Position numbers and translations under genes: made by a program | Shown: in pieces, positions 1 to 11,110 of the stretch | Numbering within the stretch: position 1 is the stretch's first letter | How the letters are laid out: each line of letters starts with the position of its first letter | NCBI RefSeq assembly: GCF_001949145.1 | Contig: NW_019091516.1 | Location: forward strand, 543,196-607,195 | Reading direction: 5' to 3' | Source: Acanthaster planci | Lineage: Eukaryota > Echinodermata > Asteroidea > Valvatida > Acanthasteridae | DNA: 64,000 nt | Notes under the pieces: model-generated | Databases searched by the model: none | What the model was told of the DNA's origin: nothing | The model's input: only the letters and a program-made list of their open reading frames with translations

Positions 1-11
1 ATAGTTGTTCG

Positions 12-410
12 CAGTACCCGCTACTACACCTGACTCGAACCAGCCAGTTGATACCGGCCAGCTCGGTAGTCGAGTGGTTAAGACGTCGTGGGTCGAGTCC
101 CACCCGACTACACTTGTGGTTTTTTCATAAGCCTTCGGGGGCTGCTTTTCTTTATCTTATCATAAGCTCTGATGTTCTCTTTATTATGTACATGTATCTG
201 TAAAAAGTTATTTACATCCACATTGCTAATTTGAATATACTAAGTTTCTTTAATTTCTGATGTATTTTCTTAAGCTTATCCATCTTTTCAATTTCTATGT
301 ACCTAGTTTCCTTAATTATCAATGTAATTTTTTTAAAGAGTTTGGAATAAACGTCTTCTTGAATCTTGAATACTGAGTATACAGTGTTTATAATACACGT
401 CGGTCAGGGC
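12..410 (+). repeat. tRNA-like repeat element, copy 1, carrying an insertion
   Basis: About 55-115 reads like the A-box and B-box halves of a tRNA (GGTAGTCGAGTGGTTAAGAC and GGGTCGAGTCCCACCC) but lacks the anticodon segment. The next stretch (CACTTGTGGTTTTTTCA) and the far end (TACACGTCGGTCAGGGC, 394-410) both match the copy at 56209-56405. In that copy the two pieces are adjacent; here about 227 bases (143-369) separate them. The inserted T-rich stretch ends in a LINE/SINE-like tail (GAATAAACGTCTTCTTGAATC). This is a retroelement relic with a later insertion, not a working tRNA gene. Confidence 0.65.
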
Positions 411-472
411 AAAAACTCAAAATCAGTGCAGGGTAATTTGCCAATTAAAATCTGTATAAAATGGTCACTCAC

Positions 473-3400
473 TTTGAATCATCGTTGCCGAACTGAAAGT
501 GTGTTGTTCGGATATCTTTTACATTGCGCCTGCGCATTTCTGTTCTCGCTTTCTGTAGATCTGGCAAGGTAGTCTCGCGCTGGATTGTCTGCAGACACGA
601 ATGAAAAGAGGAGAGTCGTTTCATTCAGTCACAATATAGTCGCAATTCACAACTTATAGTTTCACGTAAATTAGTTTCTGAACGAGAAGCACAAGAACAA
701 GACTTTACTTTGCTATAGTCCGAATTGTAGAATGATGAGCCAAATGTCTTATCCCGAAAGAAGCGTGGATTCATGTCCTGAAATAAAGCAAAAGGAAAAA
801 TACATCAGAAATATTAATTTTTGCTATTCGACCTTCGATTATTAAAGGGCGGATCCAGAACCACTGGGGGTGGGACAAACCTGCTTTATGCGAGGGGGAA
901 TTGCAGAATCTTGTTAATGTAACCCTTTATAGCCTTTTTGAGGGGAGAGGCAATATTTTGGGGCTTTGTAGTTCTTTTGAGGAAGGGAAATGAGGGGCTG
1001 TTTGCCTGTTGACAGTCCGCTTTGAGCAGGAGCACCCCTCATCCGTTGAAAATAGCCATGTTGGTTGGGAGTGTCCATGTTGCTGGTAGCGACGTGCCCG
1101 TAACGCGTGTACATGTATTTCACAGTTGTTTGTGAGACAGCGAGGTGCAGTTCCAACCAAACGAGCTGCCGTTTCTAGGAAAATTGCGCACTAGGCTGTT
1201 GGTCTGGTTCGGGCTCGTACAGTTTAGGGGCTGTTTGTTGGTTGGCGACAGTGACTACGTTCACTTTCTGAGCTCCTGTCATCTTGATTTTACTTGTGTA
1301 TATTTGTGTTGTCCGATGTGGTAATGAATAATAATAAAGTTATGACAATAAAAGAGACACCAAACATCGCCTTTTATTCCTTAAAAAAATCCATGTTTTG
1401 GTTTCTTTCTGGGGAATGGCTCCTGTAGGCCCCTAGATCTGCTCTTGCGATTCTATATGAGGTGATCAAATTCCGTTAAAGGCCGCTCACTGAGTACACT
1501 AAGCATAAAAATCCAATTTTGTCACTTACCGGCAGATTTATTTGATTGTCTTGCCGTAGAACCGTTTTCTACAATGCAAAAGTGAGAATGGTGATGAAAT
1601 AAAAATTTTTTAATAACGCTAAGATTGTTTACTTTCACAAGACAAATGGATGCGAAGGTTAACGATGTATCTACCAGTATATTCTGTCGTCCCTTCCATT
1701 CACAAGGCTAACACTTTACAGAATATAGTTTACCTTTTGTGGAGGATGTTTTGCGTAGTCGTTGTTGGTGAGTGACTTCAGGTAAACGCTGTTGTCGATG
1801 GGGGCTGCGTCCCCTCGCATGTCGAAGTGTGCCTTGTTCTGAACAGTCAAAATTATGTACATGGATTGAAATCAGGTTTTCCTTTGATCCTATAGTGGTG
1901 GTGGTAACTTTTACAGTCATCTGATATTTCTACTTTACTTGATCCTGAGTGAGATTTCTCGTGTTTTGCTTTCAAAAAGAGTTTTGCTATGAGCCTCGTC
2001 TGAAGAGGAAACTCCATAAATTCATACTTCAATTTTTCATGAAATCTTTCGGTTCATTCTTCATAACACTGACATAAACCGTCGGTCTAATTTCTGGATT
2101 CGTCTTTTTTTCTCTACAAATCTACCTGAAGCCCGGAGTCCCACGACAGAGCTGTGATTTTGTCCGGCTGCGTACCCTGTGAATGAAAAATCAGTTTTCA
2201 AAGGTTATAGATGAGTATTCAAGAATTCATAAAAAAAAAAATTAATGTTGAACTAGTTTCGAGTAATCAAATCAAATGTGGCTTGAAAAAAGGGCATATT
2301 GGCTATGACCCAGCTACCTTTTCCAAATTGCAAGGGTAACACAATCAATTGAGGCAAATGTCACAGGTACTGGAACTTCGTTCTGGACTCGTTCTCGGAT
2401 CCCAGAGGAAACGTCCACAACTTGATTGTGACACACCTTTCTAACCTGCCTATTAGCCCCTCCAATGGGACCCTTCGCCACACCTGTCATACCGGTCTTT
2501 GGCGTGCGAACTGAAAGCAGTCGATTGTAATGAGAATACAATACGCGTAGAGAAGCGTTTAGGTACAACAGCAAACTAGTACACTTGGGGAAAGTGAGTC
2601 GTGAGGGTCTCGGCTCGTTTCGCAAGGATACCATGCCAACATTTAATGCGATAAGCATCCCTTACAACCATGTTACACGCAAGAATAAAGGTTTCAACCG
2701 AAGCAATGGAACTTATAATTTCAATAAATGCCGATTCCTTGTCTGAGTCCTGGTTGTCTCTAGCGTAGCCCTGGTTTGTTGTTGTTGTTTTTTTCTTTTT
2801 TTGGCGCGATGCGTTCATTGCAAAAACTGGGGTGAAAAACTTAATACTGTCGGTGTTATCAGAGGACTACACCAACATTTTTCACCAGTGTTAAAAATTC
2901 TGGTGTTACTGTACTGTTAACACTCTCCAATGCATTATAACGCTTATAGGGGTGCAAAGTAACACCAGCGGTGTTAAAGTAATACCCTATGGTGTGGTCG
3001 TCTGATAACAGCAAAAGTGTTGATTTTAAATCCAGAGTTTTACAGTGTTACCATTTTCTCTTCGGAGGCCAAAGAAATAGGCACCAGACTATCGTATGTA
3101 TATCAATATTACATTACACCTGTGAACATCTAACAAAAGAAGCAAGGTGTAATAACAATGGACGTTCATTGTTAGTGCGCTGTGTTTCTTTTGTTAGATG
3201 TTCGTAGCATCACAGCGCTTCCCTCCATCAAATATACATAGCTGTCGTGACAACTAAGTATCGATCGTCACTGCTGCCGGAGTTTACTGTAAATGTGTGC
3301 TTTGTTCACCCTTAGGGAGCAAACATTCGATAAGTGTTTGGGAAAACATCTTGGAGTATGTAGGCTACCGTGGAATTAGCCACGGTCCCATATATGAATA

Positions 3401-4834
3401 CTAGATCAGGGAGTTACGCCCCTTTCAGGGCAAATGTGTATTCGATTCGACGGTGGTTTTCATGAACAACTCAGACAAGCGCAAAATTATGCGTGACAAA
3501 ATTGGGCACTATTCAAAGTTCAGTAGACCTACTTATTAGACAGTATTCACATGGCATAGCCTAACATTACTTCTGAGATGCAGTCAGTTTATTCTCTGGC
3601 TGATTTAGTGAGGCTTTCCATTTCAAACTATTGTAAGGAACAGCGAGGAGGACGAAGGGTTTTCCGTGCACGGTGATTTAACTGATTCTCTAATCCGAAT
3701 GAAGTCGTGGCCATAATCTTATGTATTATCAGCGAGAATCGCCCGAATAAGCTTACCACAATCGCAAATGCTACGCAGGAGATTAATTTGGCTAAATCTG
3801 ATCATTCCATCAACAATAAAAAACTATGATAAAGCGCGTCGCACACTGCACAATCGTCCTTCTGGCTTATAAAAATTTCATTAAATCGTATTTAGCTTCA
3901 CTGCAGTCACAAATGTTTTTTTTTTATTTGGTGAAGGATGGAGTGGCAGTTGTTTTCCTTCTACATGATTGTTAATGTCGTTACCAAGACACTTCAGACA
4001 AGTAGAGTCGTCGTGTTGTGAACAAGAAAACCGTAATCCTACATGTTTGGCAGTCATTTTCGTCTTCAAAGGTGATGTCCCAAAACTGACTTCATTCTTG
4101 GTGTGACTGCAGAAGATTTTAAGTTAGTGTTCATTGCGGAGATGGTGGTTTTCAAATATTCTTCTTATTGGTGGAGAATAGTGACCTTATAGCAATAACA
4201 GTTCAAATCTATATCTACTGATCATTTCTTTTCCTAACTTTGTGTTCTATGACGATTGAAACCAAACTGATTTCTTTTTTGTTGTGAATTTGCTATTAAA
4301 TGTGCATTATTTACAAAAGTGTTGGATTTTTGTAGCCTGTGCTCTCTATAAGCCTTCGCTTATATGAATAGCTCCATAATTTCTATCTTTTCAAGTTTCC
4401 TCTATTTTCTCTTATTATATTGCACTGTATTCATGGCCCGTATTTATTTTACGTGTATTCTTTGATTCGTATTTTAATGAAAGTGTGGAAATAAAAGTTG
4501 TTTTTGAATTGGAAATAAATTGAATTTGGTCCTGCATGCAGTCATTCAACTTGTTCAAATGCGTAGGCAGATCCACAATACCATTACCAGCAAGTTGGGT
4601 TGAGGTTTTTCATAGCTGTCTCCTGAGACCATAGGCCTACTTGGTCTCATGGCCTACCTTGTAAGCAAATTTGGTTGTGCTCCCCCATGGTGGTAGTTTA
4701 GTCCTGTCACTCGTCAGGTTGGAGATGTGATCTTGTGTCAGTGACCGCCGCAAGGACCGTACCTCCTCTACGCGGGACGCACCGTACAACTGCTCTCGTC
4801 GCTTGGCAGTCAACGTCGGGTCGAGTGCGCTCAT
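473..4834 (-). CDS. Unrecognised spliced gene, 3'-partial; small ciliary/axonemal-like protein
   Basis: I do not recognise this gene. Five exons were rebuilt on the minus strand: 4658-4834 (ATG at 4834), 2126-2176, 1734-1838, 709-777 and 473-588. Each has AG/GT borders, and the first four are all phase 0, giving 59+17+35+23 codons with no stop. Exon 5 reads on for about 38 codons and either splices at a GTGAGT donor beyond the window or stops one codon later at TGA. The protein begins MSALDPTLTAKRREQLYG and is basic and hydrophilic, with no signal peptide or membrane segment. Short segments ending in a similar way recur: NNDYAK, YNSDYSK and FGNDDSK. The motif THFQFGND resembles short repeats of axonemal microtubule-associated proteins (SAXO/TEX45 type), but this is a weak impression. 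Its start lies 3.4 kb from the divergent ANKRD9-like gene. I am confident it is a gene and not confident of its function. Confidence 0.7.
2854..3010. repeat. Short inverted-repeat MITE rich in GTGTTA
   Basis: The left end TGTTATCAGAGGACTACACC and the inverted right end TGTTATCAGACGACCACACC match at 18 of 20 positions. The interior is full of GTGTTA and TAACAC words. The size (157 bp) and the termini fit a non-autonomous DNA transposon of unassigned superfamily. It lies in the largest intron of the minus-strand gene. Confidence 0.6.
3124..3203. repeat. Perfect 18-bp inverted repeat with nested hairpin
   Basis: GAACATCTAACAAAAGAA at 3124-3141 is the exact reverse complement of 3186-3203. Inside is a second palindrome, TAACAATG-GACGTT-CATTGTTA. 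This is probably a fold-back transposon relic; a hairpin RNA cannot be excluded. Confidence 0.5.
4320..4530 (+). repeat. Probable 3' end of a degenerate retroelement
   Basis: A T-rich stretch ends in GGAAATAAAAGTTGTTTTTG followed by GAATTGG/AATTGAAT-type repeats. This is the usual look of non-LTR retrotransposon tails, and it resembles the tail of the insertion at 143-369. No coding remnant was recognised. Confidence 0.3.
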
Positions 4835-7800
4835 GATTCCGGCCGGGTGGTGGGGGGACCCCGGGCTCGTGACAAAACTATGAATACTCGGTGGAAAATA
4901 CCACTGTCGTACTACTGATTAAGGTTTCTCCTGTGTGTAAAAATTTCAGATTGTGACCAAACAGCACCTAAAGAAGTACGAATTATTTTTCAAATTCTGT
5001 TCACAGGTAGTCAAAAATAAGTGTTGTTATGGTGACTGTTCGCTTGTTCCGTGTGAGGGACGGTCACCGTGTTGCTGTTCGTAACCATTGTACACGTAAC
5101 TAACTGTCCTCGTGAGCATGGTATTGACGTGCGTATAGTGCGAGGGCGCTGTGCACTAAAGGTGATTATGCTGGTTTTGTGTAGGGTTGCTAGGCGACCA
5201 AGGCCATATTTTGACAAAAAGGGCACCCCCAACAGCCTAGGGGTCATTCTGTTGTGCCATCATCGATTCATGCATGTATAGAGTCAGCGTGGACCAAAAA
5301 GGAAGCCCTGGCGTGAACACAAAAGTGATGCACAGCAACAAAGGAGAGGGTCGGCAGATGATTTTGAGTTCCTTGTAAATACCATTTTTGTTGGGAGTGA
5401 TCGATTGTCCAATAATGGCTAAATGACTGACGCACGGCTCTAAACACGAAGATTAATGTCATACTTGGATCACCGTTGGACTCACAAATTGGCCTTTGGG
5501 TAAACAAAGAAGAAAGTATAGTATAGGGAATGGATCTGAGACAAATGTGACAAAATACGAACTATGCTTTCACATAAAATTAATGTGGCAGACATTGTTT
5601 GCTCTGTGATGTGCAACAATCTTTAATAGTTCGCGATCTTTTTCTTCACGTGCCATTTGAGTTGAACAAAATAACATAAGGCCCTACTGATAATAACAGG
5701 TGATTTCCTTCTGCAAGAACCGCTATAATTAACCCAAACCGTTATCAATTTGCATATATAGTGTGCAGTTGGTAGGTTTATTGGGATTTACGCGGAAAAC
5801 GGACTGTGTCGAAAAGAGTGACAAGTCTGTTAAATTTATTTTTATTTTATTTGCTGTTTTATTAAAACTGGGTCCTGTATCATTTATATAACTGTTTTCT
5901 AAACGGGGCCTGTTTCGGATCTCAAGGACGTTAAATGAAGCTAAGACTTAGATTAAATTAAAACGAAATGTCAGAAACACAACTTATATTAAAATAAGGA
6001 ACAATATTATAAAATACACGTAATTTAAATAATACAATATCATATAAACATGTCCACTGATAGTACAGAGGCAAAACGTAAAGATAAAGGAAGACAAGCG
6101 ATGTATGGGTGAGACAATCTGAAACGTATCGTATCTCTGACTTTTAAGCGAGTGAAGCCTTAAGTTTTGGGAGACATGTAGTTACATGAACAAAACAGGT
6201 CTGCCCTGAAACAAGAAAACAGATGAAACGCTTTCAAGGCTTAGAAGACATGGCCTGGGTCCTTCTGCACCTCTGTTAGTGACCGAATTGGAGGTTCAGT
6301 CATATATACAGGTTGTCCCATAGTTATTAGAATCCCCAGATGCTAAATTTATCGTACATTACCAAAAACATTGATATGGGTTTAAATTTTACACTAACCA
6401 TCTTTGCCCTACGTTTAGATTTTCTACAAATTTTATATCATGAAAATTGGTTGAGTCAAACTAAAGATATACCTGGTGGTTTGAACTTTTGGCTGGCAAT
6501 TACTTCGCCGGTTGTAGGAACAATTTTTTTTCACTTCAGTTTAAAAAAAACCAAAGAACTTGAAAACACCACCTCTTAAACAATGCAGTGTATTTTCAGT
6601 TTGGTCAGACCTGTTTTCGTGATCTAAAACTCTTACGAAAAACTAAAAGTGTGGCGCAGTTGCCTTTTGAAAAACAATCGGGATCGATTGCAGTTACTTT
6701 CAGTTTGGTCACAGTCAAAATAATAATTCTGATAACCCGTTTGATCGAACGCTGAGTGTACAGTGCAAGAAGTTGTGTATTGACCATTTCCCCCAAACTG
6801 AAATCGTCTTATTCATAACTCTAGAATCGGTTAAAAAAATTTACTAATGGAACTACAAACGTTGGCATCACATCGACATATGGAAAAAATTGAATTACAG
6901 TGTACAGCAGATCTTCACGTCAGGGGTACGTCACGTGGATCCAGGAAGTTTTCCAGAGACGACTCGGAGATCACTCAGGCTTGTCAAATTTTTTCCATGT
7001 ACGATGTCACAGACAGACAGACGGACACACAAGGCTAATGCAGTACATCGTTTCTGATGTACAAATACTATCTCTTACAGGATGTAGTCTTTTTCTCATT
7101 GCTGTAATTTTTATTTCAGTTCTTATTTTTGTGTCATTTTTTTTCTTAGAGCTGGAAGATTTCAGAGGAGGAGTGATGGTTTTACTCGATCCGCCAAGTA
7201 ATGAGGAGCTTGTTCTTTATAAACCAAAGTAAAATTCTTGAACTCATGTACGCTATGCTAGGAGTTTTCCCCTTTGACAACAGGGTATGCTGATCATAAT
7301 TCTTTGCATGAGTAACAGGACGAGCAGCTATACTCATTGGAACCTATAGGGCCATAAATAACTAGTACGGGCCTAGAAAGGCTGCGTAGAGGGCTATTGC
7401 AATCATCAAAGGTGGGCAACGGCTAATAATTCTGCTTCAACTTAATGATGTAACTTATACTTGAAGTTTGTCAAAAACATGACTGTCCGGGTTTTACAAT
7501 TAAGGCAAAAGCAAATTCAGTGTAATTAACCGTCAAGCCATTATCATGAACAGTAGCACCGCGGTTAACGATGTGTAAGCTTTTGGAGTCAAAAAAACTT
7601 GTCCAGAAACCTGACTTCTTCGCGGCTAAATCTGTGGGTAAGAATCATAGAGCTATATAATTCTATGAATATTAATCTACCCAATAACGATAGAACACGT
7701 CGATGCGCGTTTTCGAATTAACATGACGCGTCATGTGCACTGTGGGGCGTGTTTGAATTACGTGGCTACGGCACGCAGTGACACACAATCTATGACCAAC

Positions 7801-8243
7801 GGCTGCAGCTGCTACCGGTATCTACTGGCTGCCGTATAGGCCCCCGTGTTGTGCCAACCGTAGCCAAGTCATTCGGACACGGCCCCTGTCTGCTTATGTC
7901 GGAAGTTGTCCCGAGCGGGCCGGATGGGCTCGTTTCACACGTTCAGTGGCCCAGCACTTCGGCACAGTACAAAGAACTGCACATGCACATGTACATACAT
8001 GTACATGTACGTGTACACGTAAGTGCAGATGCCCTAACGCGGGTCAGCGGTTATGCACAATTGAAGCCGCACAATGCAATGGGCTGGGAGGTCGCTGTGT
8101 GTACGGTTTGTTTACTAGCATCAGTGAATTTTAAATGTCCACAACCGTTACAACCGTAGTGCGGGATTCAGTATCGCTAGTTGAAGGAATTTTTCGTCAC
8201 TGTTGCAGCGAATGCTGGATATTAATATAAGAAGTTTCGTGAA
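4835..8243. other. Intergenic region between divergent genes
   Basis: About 3.4 kb lies between the start of the minus-strand gene and the ANKRD9-like start. I see no supported coding exon. At 6316-6335 a phrase like TTGTCCCATAGTTATTAGAA resembles ends of common invertebrate repeats. A GACAGACAGACGGACA run lies near 7010-7030, and an (ACATGT)-type palindromic run at about 7980-8020. Open frames of about 80-110 codons (6340-6579, 6900-7232, 7851-8159) have no recognisable protein character. Confidence 0.5.
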
Positions 8244-9263
8244 ATGGAAAATCCGGAGGAAAACATAATCGAACTGGGAAATAAGACGAACGATTTGTAC
8301 AACGAATTCGTGAGAGGTATTAAAGAACATCAGGTGTCATCGTTTTTGGAGGCACATCGGATGCAGATGTACAAGACTTGGCTGGATGGAGAAGGAGGTG
8401 TTACCCATAATATCTCGGCATCCGAAGCCCTCAGCATGGCTATTGGACATAACCACATACAGTACATCGAATACCTACTGCAGGAATACCCAGTGCAATC
8501 CATGAAGACTGGAGGTTACAGCTGCAGTCACCTTGCTCGGGCCGTGGAGAGTGACCTACCTGGTGTGGTACGGAGGCTTCTGCAGCACACCCTGATGCTG
8601 CCTTCCTCGGAGGGTCACCGGTCCAAGCTGTACCACTACGGGTACCGATTCAGAAAGACCATACGGTCTGCTCCTGGGGTCAAGCTGACGCCAGATCAAT
8701 TTAAGAGCAAGAAGACAAAAAAGGTGGCAATGATAAGCTACCTGAACAAAGCGTCGGGCTGCATGATGTCTGGACCGAGCAAAACTGCAGTCCATCTGGC
8801 AAGCGAGCTTGGCCGTGCAGCCTGCCTGAAAGAGCTCCTCCATCACGGTGCTGTCCCGACCCCCATAGACAACGCTGGACTCACCCCCTTGGACTACGCA
8901 CTCCGTAAACTCTGCAGTCGCGACACCAGGAGAAGTGCGACCAATCCAGCTGTAGCAGCCCAGGGCTTGAAGGAGCTTCTTCCCTACTTACCTGTAGTCC
9001 AAGCAGCCCCAGAGACTGTTGAACTGGTGAAGGAGACTTTGAAACAAGCAGGTGCATCTCCGGAACAGAAGGCGATTCTGCCATGGGTTCTCAGGGAGAT
9101 ATCAACCCCCAGATCTCTGCAACAGATCTGTAGACACAGTATTCGGTCGGAGATCAGCCGTGCTCGCGTCCAACCTGTTCTGACTGGAGTTTTTCAGCTA
9201 CCGTTACCAAAACTTGTCAAGCACTATCTTTTTGCACAAGTTTCGTCTCAAAACGTGAAGTGA
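8244..9263 (+). CDS. ANKRD9: ANKRD9-like ankyrin-repeat and SOCS-box protein (intronless)
   Basis: A single open frame of 339 residues, with ATG in good context (GTGAAATGG). The order matches ANKRD9 (about 317 aa in human): a SPSEAL-like block (here ISASEALSMAIGHNH, near residue 57), an ankyrin repeat with TAVHLASELGRAACLKELL (about 182-200) followed by GLTPLDYAL, then a C-terminal SOCS box. The SOCS box shows a BC-box (SLQQICRHSIR, near 297) for Elongin B/C and an LPLPKLVKHYL Cul5-type box near 323. ANKRD9 is known as a cullin-RING substrate receptor, reported for IMPDH2 and creatine kinase B; carrying that role over to this protein is inference. A lysine-rich loop between the repeats is longer than in human. 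No intron is seen. An ATTAAA lies 68 bases past the stop. Confidence 0.85.
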   Translation: MENPEENIIELGNKTNDLYNEFVRGIKEHQVSSFLEAHRMQMYKTWLDGEGGVTHNISASEALSMAIGHNHIQYIEYLLQEYPVQSMKTGGYSCSHLARAVESDLPGVVRRLLQHTLMLPSSEGHRSKLYHYGYRFRKTIRSAPGVKLTPDQFKSKKTKKVAMISYLNKASGCMMSGPSKTAVHLASELGRAACLKELLHHGAVPTPIDNAGLTPLDYALRKLCSRDTRRSATNPAVAAQGLKELLPYLPVVQAAPETVELVKETLKQAGASPEQKAILPWVLREISTPRSLQQICRHSIRSEISRARVQPVLTGVFQLPLPKLVKHYLFAQVSSQNVK

Positions 9264-9330
9264 ATGACTGAGGAAGAACGAATAATAATTATGCAATTAC
9301 TGACTGCAAGTGTGTACAGGTGTATCTTAA

Positions 9331-9336
9331 ATTAAA
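9331..9336 (+). terminator. Candidate polyadenylation signal of the ANKRD9-like gene
   Basis: ATTAAA 68 bases after the stop codon at 9263. It is the nearest accepted variant of the poly(A) hexamer; use is inferred. Confidence 0.4.
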
Positions 9337-11087
9337 CTCGTCCAATATCATCAAACGAAGAGGACTTCAGGTAGATAGATTTACTTTTATTTAATGGAAA
9401 GCATATGTAGATGGTAACTTTTCACTTCAATTCCTTGTTTTTATAACTGATTAAATTGCAATCCATCCCATCTTCTAGTAAAAAAACAAATACGAGACAG
9501 AAGGTGCATTTTCATGACGCATATCTTATATTTTGTATTGTTTTTTATTCAAATGCATTCGATAAAATTTATGTATGTACAATACATGTATGCATGGCTT
9601 CCTGTACAGATTGTTGTTTTCACATTTTACCCCAGCACTGCTTTGTACATAGGATTAGTAAACATTATAACATTCATTGACATACTTGGAAATATCTGGA
9701 GAATGTATATAACTGGTTGAACATATTTGTCGGTGTTTAAAGTCCCAAGTATTAATTTGTAGGTTTTCAGAACTTAAAATTAATGTCAACAGCACTACTG
9801 TTTGGACAAGAAAGTTGTCAATGCGGATAGGCTTAGATGTTGTTTAATTGGTCGACAGCAGTAAGACGTAAGCACAAATTCATACGATTGAAATATGAGA
9901 AATAATTATTTTTCTCTTTCCTCTCCTCGAAACAGTTTGGATGATACAATTTGGGAAACAAGTTTTGAAACATCGAAAAGCCGCATGCACTTCAATTACC
10001 AATTTAGAAACGAATGCGCAACTACACTCTCCCAATACATCTATCATATTCAGTCCTTCAATTTTAATTTTTTTTATAATTATATTAATATAAATTGCTA
10101 TACATTTTAATGTGTATATAGAATTTGCTATCTAACTTAAAATGCTTTTCAAGAAAAATGTGCGGTATTAATGGAATTACATGTATTTCGAAATGGGTTA
10201 TTTTGGCTTGTGTGCTCTGCGCCTTTTCTCCGTCGTTCCTTACAGTTTCATTTGTAATGGGACTGGATTAATCTCGTAAGTTCATAACGTTTGTTATTAT
10301 TATGATCTATATTCTTATTTATTTGGTATGTAGGGATTGACAGGTTGCAGCAGCCCACAGGTTAATAGAAAACAATTACCATTGGCAAATTAGACGTAGC
10401 AACTGTTACGTTTGTGGGTCTCAAACGGGGGAACTAACGTGCCTTTCACGTGTCGGCCCTACACTGTTCTCGAGTTAGGCAGATCGATGCGTGAATGTGA
10501 TGGAAAGCAAATGGAACTGAACGGCAACGGATCGTCTTATCTTTATCTCGAGGGCATAGAAATGAAGCCGCCCCGTGCCCCGAAATGAAAACCCGAAGTT
10601 TGGCCGAAAGTTTTGGAAGGGTTTCCAATACTCGACTCTGTCTCCGTCAGAGGCTTCTTCTCGAAAGTCAGTTCCCGATTGCAGGCCTCAAGTGTTCAAA
10701 TTAAATAGAAACACTTCAGTATTTGGCTCTGTTGCATATCATTCGATGTTCTTGTGGCTCCATCGGACTTGCATTGAGCGGATTATTCAACAAAAAGGTA
10801 GACGAAAATGGAGATTGAGTAGAGACTTGAAGGGCGCCACCACTAAAAGTTCGAATGCGGATCACCAATATCAACCGGCGCGTGGACGATCAGCAGCTCA
10901 GTTTTTATCCATCTTTGGTTCAATGTTTCTGTCACAGAATTCGATTCTTTCTTTAATTAATCGTCTACCGTCAGTATGGTGGGTCAAAATTAGTTTGATC
11001 CCAAATGGATGCTAAGTCGACATTTTCAAACTGCCAATAGATAAAAAAGGCGAAGTGCCCGTGTATGCAAATGAGGCCAGAGGTCGA
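9337..11087. other. Intergenic region upstream of WDR43
   Basis: AT-rich for most of its length. A CACGTG E-box lies at 10447-10452. A 146-codon open frame without a good start (10575-11015) runs toward the WDR43 start but resembles no known protein and has no clear splice link, so I treat it as noncoding. No repeats of note were seen. Confidence 0.4.
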
Positions 11088-11110
11088 CACGTGGGATTCA
11101 AGATGGCGGC
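11088..11110 (+). promoter_or_regulatory. E-box and YY1 motif at the WDR43 start codon
   Basis: CACGTG (11088-11093) is a canonical Myc/Max E-box. AAGATGGCGGC (11100-11110) is a full YY1 motif that contains the WDR43 ATG itself. Ribosome-biogenesis genes are classic Myc targets, and YY1 motifs over start codons are known in many animal housekeeping genes. Both fit the gene; binding is inference. Confidence 0.55.

Noticed and set aside
2318-2510. Extra exon of the minus-strand gene between exons 1 and 2
   Set aside because: Splice borders look good, but its only open frame ends in phase 2. The neighbours require phase 0, and joining it introduces stops downstream.
10575-11015. 146-codon open frame upstream of WDR43
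   Set aside because: No ATG in context, no recognisable domain, no splice link; likely chance or promoter sequence.
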